A stretch of 64,000 nucleotides of DNA, taken from Palaemon carinicauda. Lineage: Eukaryota > Arthropoda > Malacostraca > Decapoda > Palaemonidae. Position numbers and translations under genes: made by a program. The notes beneath the pieces were generated by a model. It saw only the letters and a program-made list of their open reading frames with translations. It searched no databases and had not been told where the DNA came from. The stretch lies in NCBI RefSeq assembly GCF_036898095.1, contig NC_090750.1, forward strand, positions 94,701,412-94,765,411, written 5' to 3'. This document shows positions 50,690 to 59,425 of the stretch, piece by piece. How positions within the stretch are numbered: position 1 is the stretch's first letter; the number at the start of each line of letters is the position of its first letter.

Positions 50690-51470
50690 ACCTGCGCATG
50701 CTGATCGCCATCGCGCGACCCTCAACTGCGGATGCTGATCGCCATCGCGCGACCCTCAACTGCGGATGCTGATCGCCATCGCGCGACCCTCAACTGCGGA
50801 TGCTGATCGCCATCGCGCGACCCTCAACTGCGGATGCTGATCGCCATCGCGCGACCCTCAACTGCGGATGCTGATCGCCATCGCGCGACCCTCAACTGCG
50901 GATGCTGATCGCCATCGCGCGACCCTCAACTGCGGATGCTGATCGCCATCGCGCGACCCTCAACTGCGGATGCTGATCGCCATCGCGCGACCCTCAACTG
51001 CGGATGCTGATCGCCATCGCGCGACCCTCAACTGCGGATGCTGATCGCCATCGCGCGACCCTCAACTGCGGATGCTGATCGCCATCGCGCGACCCTCAAC
51101 TGCGGATGCTGATCGCCATCGCGCGACCCTCAACTGCGGATGCTGATCGCCATCGCGCGACCCTCAACTGCGGATGCTGATCGCCATCGCGCGACCCTCA
51201 ACTGCGGATGCTGATCGCCATCGCGCGACCCTCAACTGCGGATGCTGATCGCCATCGCGCGACCCTCAACTGCGGATGCTGATCGCCATCGCGCGACCCT
51301 CAACTGCGGATGCTGATCGCCATCGCGCGACCCTCAACTGCGGATGCTGATCGCCATCGCGCGACCGCACACCTGCGGATGCTGATCGCCATCGCGCGAC
51401 CGCACACCTGCGGATGCTGATCGCCATCGCGCGACCGCACACCTGCGGATGCTGATCACCATCGCGCGAC
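50690..51470. repeat. 34-bp minisatellite, about 20 near-identical copies
   Basis: Unit: ctgatcgccatcgcgcgacc followed by ctcaactgcggatg. From 50701 the period is exactly 34 to at least 51347, with almost no variation. Three variant copies (cacacctgcggatg) follow to about 51470. Since 34 is not a multiple of three, successive units change frame, so the array cannot encode a uniform peptide repeat unless the frame cycles. Confidence 0.95.
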
Positions 51471-51890
51471 CCTGCGCATGCTGATAGCCATCGCGCGATC
51501 GCCCACCTGCAGAGGCTGCTCGCCATCGCGCGACCGCCCACCTGCGCATGCTGATCACCATCGCGCGATCGCCCTCCTGCACATGCTGCTCGCGATCGCT
51601 CACCTTCGCATATTGCTCGCCAACGCACGATCGCTCACCTGCGCATGCTGCTCGACCATCGCGTCGGCATAACACAACGCGCCATCGCCAACCTGCGCGT
51701 TAGCACTCACCAGCTCACCACCGATCGCTTGTTGATCCATATCGCCAGCGGTCTTCCTCGCCCACGCGGCAGCGCGTTTCCTCGCCATCGCGCTAACGCT
51801 TGCGTTCGCCGCCTCGGACTCGCGCTCATCCACCTGCCCACCCTCACGACCGCTCGCCTGCGCGCCCGCGCGACCACTCGCCTGTGCGCT
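51471..51890. repeat. Degenerate tail of the minisatellite
   Basis: Units become 33-38 bp with words cgccatcgcgcgaccgccc, cacctgcgcatgctg and finally generic Arg/Ser/Pro-type gag repeats. The gradient of divergence away from 51366 suggests the pure array expanded from within gag repeats. Confidence 0.8.
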
Positions 51891-51891
51891 T

Positions 51892-53134
51892 GCGCGACCG
51901 CTCGCCCGCGCGACCGTTCTCCCGCGCGACCGTTTGCCTGTGCGCCCGCGCGACCATTCGCCTGCGCGCCCACGTGCTGCACGTCTACGCTCATGCGCGT
52001 CCGCGCCCATGCTCTCCAATGTTCGCCCACGCGCGAACCAACGGTTTTCCATCACGCGGACGGATGGTGTTCCGTCGCGCGAACCTACAGTGTTTCTTCG
52101 CACAAACGTCGGCTTATTTCTTGCAGTATCCATTGCTCGTCTATGGATTATCGCTCGCCGACCACCAGCTCTCGCCCTTCCTACCACGCTCGCCCTCCTT
52201 CCCTCACCTTCGTTTGTGTTACCGCGCATGGGCGCTTCCACGTTCGCCCACGCGAAAATCTTTGAATTACCGTCGCGCGAGCTCCAGGGCGATTGCGACC
52301 ACGATTCCCAATGGGGTTTTCGCAGCATGGCCAGCCTGGCGAGTTCTTCTGGAGCGTATTTCCAGAACACGGCCTCACCCCGTAAACGCAGAGCATGGCA
52401 CTTGCAAGAATAGGAAAACTTAAGGGAGATCTGAGCAACACTCCTCTTTCCTGAACCTGGTTAGCCCTTCCCCGTCATTCCCTGGAAGGATTTTTGGCGT
52501 GGGGGCTTTCCGTTCGAGTTTTCTCCATCGGACAAGGGGTGACTGCTTACCCCTTCCTCTGGGAGCTTACCAGGTTCTTTCCCTCCTCGGTTACGGCCCG
52601 AGGTTTGGTTCAAGGAAGCTACAGGAAGAGCATGGGTACTTTCCTCCTCTCGAGCTCAGGCACCTTGGCCTTTCGTCGTTAAGTATCTACTTGCGGACAA
52701 GCTCGATGTTGTACCATCTGGACGCGCTGACTGAGGGCTTCCTTCGGGTGTCTCATCTGTGGAAGTCGACGACCTCAGACACCCTTCCATCCTTGAGAAG
52801 AGTTTGTTTGTGCCCAAGGACAGAGACTTAGACAGCGGCTGTGCGGAGGAAATCGACTTCCGTTTTCACTCCTCCAAGGCGCTTTCTTCCGGACTCTGCA
52901 GGGCTCCAGCGCTTTTTTCTTTCAATCACGTCGGCCTAAGTTATCGGCTACGACAACTGGGACAAGGTGTCCAATTGCAGTTTCCTCCTGTCAGGAACAG
53001 ATGGCACGGGAGACTCCCCCGGGGGGCATAGTCCTAAAAGGAGTTCACGAACTCTAGGATTGCAGGTTTTTCTCTGGGAGGATGCTTAAGGTTACTCATC
53101 CGAATGACAGCTTCCCGATGCCCATTCCCGCACA
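51892..53134 (+). repeat. Triplication copy P1 (plus orientation)
   Basis: Aligns directly with 54018-55254. Its inner part 52061-52925 is the reverse complement of 53136-54013. It holds the 3' part of C2 gag, ending just after the gag stop region. In the tccttccctcaccttc area it lacks bases present in copy M. Confidence 0.93.
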
Positions 53135-53135
53135 T

Positions 53136-54013
53136 TTGAAAGAAAAGGGCGCTGGAGCCCTGCAGAGTCCGGAAGAAAGCGCCTTGGAGGAGTGAAAACG
53201 GAAGTCGATTTCCTCCGCACAGCCGCTGTCTAAGTCTCTGTCCTTGGGCACAAACAAACTCTTCTCAAGGATGTAAGGGTGTCTGAGGTCGTCGACTTCC
53301 ACAGATGAGACACCCGAAGGAAGCCCTCAGTCAGCGCGTCCAGATGGTACAACATCTAGCTTGTCCGCAAGTAGATACTTAACGACGAAAGGCCAAGGTG
53401 CCTGAGCTCGAGAGGAGGAAAGTACCCATGCTCTTCCTGTAGCTTCCTTGAACCAAACCTCGGGCCGTAACCGAGGAGGGAAAGAACCTGGTAAGCTCCC
53501 AGAGGAAGGGGTAAGCAGTCACCCCTTGTCCGATGGAGAAAACTCGAACGGAAAGCCCCCCCGCCAAAAATCCTTCCAGGGAATGACGGGGAAGGGCTAA
53601 CCAGGTTCAGGAAAGAGGAGTGTTGCTCAGATCTCCCTTAAGTTTTCCTATTCTTGCAAGTGCCATGCTCTGCGTTTACGGGGTGAGGCCGTGTTCTGGA
53701 AATACGCTCCAGAAGAACTCGCCAGGCTGGCCATGCTGCGAAAACCCCATTGGGAATCGTGGTCGCAATCGCCCTGGAGCTCGCGCGACGGTAATTCAAA
53801 GATAATCGCGTGGGCGAACGTGGAAGCGCCCATGCGCGGTAACGCAAACGAAGGTGAGCGAAGGAGCGCAGAAGGAGGGCGAGCGTGGTAGGAAGAGCGA
53901 GAGCTGGTGGTCGGCGAGCGATAATCCATAGACGAGCAATGGATGTACTGCAAGAAATAAGCCGACGTTTGTGCGAAGAAACACTGTAGGTTCGCGCGAC
54001 GGAACACCATCCG
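53136..54013 (-). repeat. Triplication copy M (inverted)
   Basis: An 878-bp inverted copy of 52061-52925, separated from it by a 210-bp spacer. Around 53846-53890 it has the longest version of the region (both the ctgcgctccttcg and the gctcaccttcg segments). P1 lacks the first, P2 lacks the second, so the three copies are not identical. Confidence 0.93.
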
Positions 54014-54017
54014 GCGA

Positions 54018-55254
54018 GCGGTCGCGCGGGCGACCGTTCTACCGCGCTACCGCTTGCCGGTGCGCCCGCGCGACTATTCGCCTGCGCGCCCACGTGCCTG
54101 CACGTCTACGCTCATGCGCGTCCGCGCCCATGCTCTCCAATGTTCGCCCACGCGCGAACCAACGGTTTTCCATCACGCGGACGGATGGTGTTCCGTCGCG
54201 CGAACCTACAGTGTTTCTTCGCACAAACGTCGGCTTATTTCTTGCAGTATCCATTGCTCGTCTATGGATTATCGCTCGCCGACCACCAGCTCTCGCCCTT
54301 CCTACCACGCTTGCCCTCCTTCTGCGCTCCTTCGTTTGCGTTACCGCGCATGGGCGCTTCCACGTTCGCCCACGCGAAAATCTTTGAATTACCGTCGCGC
54401 GAGCTCCAGGGCGATTGCGACCACGATTCCCAATGGGGTTTTCGCAGCATGGCCAGCCTGGCGAGTTCTTCTGGAGCGTATTTCCAGAACACGGCCTCAC
54501 CCCGTAAACGCAGAGCATGGCACTTGCAAGAATAGGAAAACTTAAGGGAGATCTGAGCAACACTCCTCTTTCCTGAACCTGGTTAGCCCTTCCCCGTCAG
54601 TCCTGGAAGGATTTTTGGCGGGGGGCTTTCCGTTCGAGTTTTCTCCATCGGACAAGGGGTGACTGCTTACCCCTTCCTCTGGGAGCTTACCAGGTTCTTT
54701 TCCTCCTCGGTTACGGCCCGAGGTTTGGTTCAAGGAAGCTACAGGAAGAGCATGGGTACTTTCCTCCTCTCGAGCTCAGGCACCTTGGCCTTTCGTCGTT
54801 AAGTATCTACTTGCGGATAAGCTCGATGTTGTACCATCTGGACGCGCTGACTGAGGGCTTCCTTCGGGTGTCTCATCTGTGGAAGTCGACGACCTCAGAC
54901 ACCCTTCCATCCTTGAGAAGAGTTTGTTTGTGCCCAAGGACAGAGACTTAGACAGCGGCTGTGCGGAGGAAATCGACTTCCGTTTTCACTCCTCCAAGGC
55001 GCTTTCTTCCGGACTCTGCAGGGCTCCAGCGCCCTTTTCTTTCAATCACGTCGGCCTAAGTTATCGGCTACGACAACTGGGACAAGGTGTCCAATTGCAG
55101 TTTCCTCCTGTCAGGAACAGATGGCACGGGAGACTCCCCCGGGGGGCATAGTCCTAAAAGGAGTTCACGAACTCTAGGATTGCAGGTTTTTCTCTGGGAG
55201 GATGCTTAAGGTTACTCATCCGAATGACAGCATCCCGATGCCCATTCCCGCACA
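54018..55254 (+). repeat. Triplication copy P2 (plus orientation)
   Basis: Direct copy of P1 from the gccgttct Arg-rich start to cattcccgcaca. It then continues into unique pol remnant at 55255, whereas P1 breaks off into copy M. P2 is therefore the copy joined to the rest of the element. Confidence 0.93.
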
Positions 55255-56870
55255 ATCTCTGTGACCAGCCAAGGATATCGCGCCTGCCGTCTCTGTCAGC
55301 GAATTCAGTGTCTCTGAACCTCTATGCCATAGCGTCAGCAGAGTTGCCCGGTTGGGCAGAATGATCCATACCTTAGGCGAAGGTCTTCCTTAGGATCATC
55401 GACGGCTTCACCCCCGGCCTCCTCAGTCGATCCTTTCTTGTAAGAAAGGATCTGAGAGGGGATGTCCTTAGTCGACCTCTCAGCCCTGATCAAGTTTGTC
55501 GAACAAACTTCGGCCAGCGTAGACCAGCAGAATCGATCAGACTGGTAACGAGGCGACAGGACTCCTTAAACCCTGGATCGGAAGGACGGGTACTTTCAGT
55601 TTCCATTCCATCCATCTTCCAGGGTGCTCGTCGAATTCAGCCTAGACTGCAAGTATTCCTGCTTATGATGCAGTGTGGCTATCCCGCCGTAGCATAGCAG
55701 GTTTGTTTCCCCAGAGAACTCTCCCTGCCTTCCTCTTGGCCGCTCAGGTGCAGGCTTCCGCCTCCTCTGCTGTTTGGAGGGCTGGTCAACTCCGGTAGGC
55801 TCGGGTTCGACCTTCTTCAGCGCCGGGACAAGCTTCCGGATGCTTACCATGAGTGTGGGCTCATGGTATTTTGCTTGGAGCCTTCTCTTCCTCTGCCTCA
55901 ACATCTGGAGTATCTGGCCATGATATTGAGTCAACGGCCTTACCACGTTGGAAACCCCGCTTCTCGTCCGTCCAGCGAGGTTAAGCAACGTCGGTACTTG
56001 GATGGGTGACCACCTGGGGACGCCAGATTTTGTTACCACATCCTCCGAGCCTTCCTTTCGGTTGACTGTGGCAAGACTGAGGAGAGTCGCAGTACCTGTT
56101 CTCAGTCAAGCAGAGCTTTCAGCCCTACCTTGGAACGTTTCCTAGTTCTCCTTTCCTCATTGACCCGTCTATAGTCCGAACGGTCGCCTCAGGATAAGTT
56201 CCATGTGGGGCGATCCAAGTTCCGGTGGCTTCAGGCAATGTTTAACCGGACTTCCTGGCCCCTATGGGACCAGCGGAACTATTAGACCTGCAATGGGTGT
56301 TGACCTATGGAGCCTCTTGATGGTAGTGGATTTTCTCGTCCTTTCCCCACATTCTTGATGCTGTTCTCGGACTCGTCAAAGGAAAGGGGGGGTGGGGGGC
56401 ATGTTCCGGTCCAGGCCTATGGTCAAGACCTGAAGGATACCTCTCCATCATTCAGGCAGGCTTAGGGGCCTTAGTCTGGCCCCTCTACAGATCCTACAGC
56501 TCCTGCCGAGTCGCCCCGTGCGCGTCGACTTCATGATTCTGGCGTATTCTAACCAGCAGGGGACGCATTTTCACACCTTCACATCTTGCAGTAGAGATAC
56601 CGGGATGATTGAGATTCTCTCAATACCACCATCGGCTCTCTCATTCCAGGCAGGGGAATGTTCTCTCAGACTATCCGAGCAGAGCCTCGTAGAGAGAGTG
56701 TACCTGGGGGTCTTTGACCTTGGGTAACCAGCAAGTACTGGTCTGGGGGACCTGATCGCGACAGCTTGGAACCTCAAGCTTCCGCTATTCTTCCCCCCAG
56801 TCTCAGACCCCGAGACTCTGGCAAGATGCATTCCGGTGATGGTGTGACAACTTCGACGCCTGCGTCTTCC
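55255..56870 (+). pseudogene. C2 pol pseudogene (RT and RNase H remains), interrupted by a 5S sequence
   Basis: Segments align with C1 pol. cctcagtcgatcctttcttgta (55421) matches the F-F-S-R-L-F-L-V site, gtcgacctctcagccctgat (55471) the V-I-D-L-S-A-L site, and cagtttccattccatccatc (55596) the I-P-I-H-P site. After the 5S insert, aagactgaggagagtcgcag (56074) resumes the C1 order. F-S-D-S-S-K-E (56369) and N-Q-Q-G-T-H-F (56550) are RNase H remains. Many indels; no product. Confidence 0.72.
55930..56036 (+). pseudogene. 5S rRNA pseudogene inside C2 pol
   Basis: From tcaacggccttaccacgttg through ttctcgtccg, gaggttaagcaacgtcgg and tacttggatgggtgaccacc the sequence follows eukaryotic 5S rRNA nearly base for base. 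About 10 nt expected between the 'acgtcgg' and 'tacttgg' words (the intermediate-element region of the internal promoter) are absent, and the 3' end is diverged. It lacks a clear T-run terminator. It is most likely a retroposed or SINE-associated 5S copy, not a working gene. Confidence 0.88.
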
Positions 56871-58101
56871 CTCCCTTTTGTCTGTGGACAATGGGTCTCA
56901 ACAAGACCAGGTTGTCTGTCAACCTTTCAATGGGAGAGCTCCACTGAAACTATGCGTAGAACGGTTTCTGGACCCTCTGCTTCCCCTGACGGAACTCCCG
57001 GGAGAGCTTCTCCCACGGCGCAGACTACTCAAGCAACCACACTGCGACATCTCTCCCGAACCGGGGCGTCGCTTCGACTTCATGCCTGGAGACACTACGC
57101 CTTCTCCTCAAGAAGAGACAACCCGCTACAGTCGCGGTACGGAGGTCGCGTCATCTGCGATAGTCATCCACAGGGGTCTCCCAGGCAAAGTGAAGAGTCT
57201 AAGGTGGTTGGTGCCGTGGGAGATATACCTCTTCCCTTGAGGCCTCTTCTCCAGCAATAACGGTCTTATTGCCTTTCGGCGGGAGGAAACTCCTTTCCGC
57301 TCTCGGCAATGAAGCCTGTCGCTCAGCCTTTCCCTGACCTTCAGGCTTAAAGGAATAACTTTTTCCTGCCCGCTGGATCTATCCTCGCTCATGCGAAGCT
57401 ACGATCGTCCCTGCCCTAGTCGGAGGAAGACCTCCAACTTGGAGCATGGCTCGGACTTTTTAGTCCTTTAAGAGATCTTCTCAAGACCCTTTACGACAGG
57501 CCTCGGATTGTATTCCGCCTTGGGTCTCCTGCTCACTCTGGCCACGGCCAGTGTGTAAGCAATCTTCTTGGTCTCTTACGACTCCCCCCTTTCTAAGGAA
57601 GAGGGGAAGGCAACATTCAGGCTCGCTCCTGAGTTGTTGGCTAGACTCAGAATCTGGGGGTCCCGGCCCTTCGGTCCGATTCATTCAAGATTTCGAGTCT
57701 CCATTCTGTATCTGATGTCCCAAGACCTTCTCTTTCTTGCCAGTAAAGGAATCGAGAGGTTAGCGCTGGGAACAGCTGCAGTTTGTCCTCAGTTGCAGCC
57801 GATTTGGGAGCACAAGGAGGACATGGGGGAGAGTCACCAGTATACCTCTTCAGCCCGGACTCAAGGACATTCATCTCGACCTGTCTCCAGACCCTCCCCC
57901 GTCACGTCACCCTACAGCACGATGTTGGATACGTCGCAACGTCCCTCGCCTTCGAGTAATACTACTCTGTGACGCAGGTGCTACAAGCTGGAGTCTGGAA
58001 GCGTCTAATGACCTTCGCAGCCCGCTTCCTGCAGGGCGTGACCCACAGGAGTCTCGATACGTTTTCTATCGCTCTGTGGTGGCTACACAACAGCTGGTCT
58101 A
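56871..58101 (+). pseudogene. C2 tyrosine recombinase pseudogene
   Basis: Segments match C1 YR: ctggggtcccggcccttc area (57656) with the L-D-P-R-F-D-S site, agaacggtttctgg and related MT-like end remains near 56960, and V-T-Q-V-L-Q-A-G-V-W-K-R at 57970. The Tyr-box region reads F-A-A-R-F-L-Q, so the nucleophile tyrosine has been lost (Phe). Frames are interrupted many times. Confidence 0.72.
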
Positions 58102-58590
58102 ACCTCAGGCTCCTTTTTGGACAGGTAGCAGAAGGTTGAGGGCATTGTTATCAGGTTTTAGTCTGCATGAACGAAAGAAGTATGTCTGGCCCTTACTTCT
58201 TTCTTCATCATCCCCTCTACGGGGAAGCAGCATCCTGGTCTCTGCATAGCTGACCTCGAACCTCTGCAGGTAAACCATGCTTCCTTGTGTTCCGAGTATT
58301 GAGTCAATACTGTCGCGTCCCCCATACCCTGACGAGGTGGTATTGGGAGCGTCCTAACCCAGAGTTCCTTCTGGAACTCCAGGTCAACTGCCTAGGACGG
58401 GTCACACTTCTTCCTTCACACACAAGCTTACGTAGGCCACATGGTTCCTTGCGAAGCAAGGAACTTGTGAGGTGCAGGGACTCCTTTTATCGAGTGCTAC
58501 TCACTCGGATTCTGAGTCCCCGGGTAAAGCCAAAGCCAGTATGGCTGGGGACTTTCCACCCTACCTAAGGGGTAAGTCACCCTGTGTAAA
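58102..58590 (+). other. C-type conserved 3' non-coding block, C2 copy
   Basis: Aligns with C1 29163-29659 and C3 63311-63790 throughout, for example ggttgagggcattgtta, caggtaaaccatgcttcctt and gagtccccgggtaaa. It is visibly better preserved than the adjacent coding remains. Confidence 0.75.
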
Positions 58591-58935
58591 TAGCGTGGTT
58601 TGTATTTCGGTTACGGAACAAATGACAAATTCGAAGATAATTTGTATTTTTCCTAACCATACAAACCTTAGCTATTTACACACATTGGCCCGCCAGCCCT
58701 GTCCCCCAAGACAAGTCCTACCTTTAAGTGAAAGTGAGCATTCATCTGTGTGTGAGGGAGGGGAGGGGTAGCTAGCTACCACTCCCCTACCCCCCCGCTA
58801 ACTAGCGCGGGGGTAATACACCCTCGTTAAATTCTAATGGCTCGCCATTTCAGCTGCGCTAAAAGGTAAACCCTGTGTAAATAGCTAAGGTTTGTATGGT
58901 TAGGAAAAATACAAATTATCTTCGAAATTTGTTAT
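58591..58935 (+). repeat. C2 ICR and right ITR
   Basis: The ICR gtggtttgtatttcggttac repeats the C2 left terminus inverted, and taatttgtatttttcctaac repeats the right terminus inverted. The ITR mirrors 48677-48850 with matching hairpins at about 58765 and 58795. Confidence 0.87.
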
Positions 58936-59120
58936 ATTTGAGCCATTATAGCTTAGGATAGTAAGCTAGAATGGAAATAGGAAAGACACATACTTGTGTC
59001 TCCTATCCAGCCAATTGCTGTTACCTCCCCCAATATTAATGTTAGAATTTTCTTATTAAGAAAACTCAAAAGAAAGGGGTTCTAACCTCTGGGGATAGAA
59101 TTAGTATATACTAACACTAA
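58936..59120. other. Spacer between C2 and C3
   Basis: 185 bp, A/T-rich, no recognisable feature. C2 and C3 are thus separate insertions in the same orientation. Confidence 0.5.
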
Positions 59121-59300
59121 CTTGTTCCGTAACGGAAATACAAACCACGCTATTTAATGTGGGTAATTACTTCGGCGTAGCTGAAATGACAAGCCATTAG
59201 ATTTTTAACGAAGGTTTACTACCCCACCGCTAGTTAGCGGGAGTAGGGAGGGGTACCTTGCTACCCCCCCCCCCTCACACACACCTGTGAATACTTCACT
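59121..59300 (+). repeat. C3 left ITR
   Basis: ttgttccgtaacggaaatac, ccgctagttagcggg and the ctcacacacacctgtgaata end mirror 63790-64000 in inverted form, as far as the window allows. Confidence 0.85.
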
Positions 59301-59425
59301 TTGCTTTTGGCTTGGGTGGCAGACGGACGTGTCCGCTTTCACCCTCGCTTTTTGTCAGCCATTAATCTGTTTTTGCTTCTCCTTTTTCCAGAGTGTTGTG
59401 AAGTTGGTCTTTGCCCTCATGCGTT

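Larger units (their letters stand above)
49761..53064 (+). pseudogene. C2 gag pseudogene
   Basis: Short segments align with C1 and C3 gag: the ctcctcttcggaggtttctt area (49978), the g-l-p-s/h-k-g-v style segment (about 50025), then Arg/Ser/Pro repeats that turn into the 34-bp minisatellite. The gag 3' end is recognised by ctctaggattgcag at about 53060, matching the C1 gag stop context at 24726. No frame stays open. The original 3' half is copy P1 of the triplication. Confidence 0.6.
48677..58935 (+). mobile_element. DIRS-like retrotransposon C2, old and dead, enlarged by repeats
   Basis: ITRs at 48677-48850 and about 58690-58935, and an ICR at 58591-58680 (gtggtttgtatttcggttac), define the element. 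Gag, pol and YR are recognisable only in short segments against C1. Extra length comes from a 34-bp minisatellite (50690-51470), a plus-minus-plus triplication of the gag 3' half (51892-55254) and a 5S rRNA pseudogene in pol (55930-56036). The C2 ITR has its own variant (gctatttacacagggt against gctatttaatagggg in C1), so it is a subfamily. Confidence 0.85.

Noticed and set aside
50690..51470. CRISPR array
   Set aside because: The 34-bp units are head-to-tail with no unique spacers, and the context is a eukaryotic retrotransposon.
51600..54563. Arg/Ala/His-rich ORFs on both strands of the C2 triplication
   Set aside because: They mirror each other because of the inverted copies and G/C-rich codon bias. 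They do not match the gag frame of C1 or C3.
55930..56036. Functional 5S rRNA gene
   Set aside because: About 10 nt of the internal promoter region are missing, the 3' end is diverged, and there is no clear T-run terminator. It is a single copy inside a dead element.
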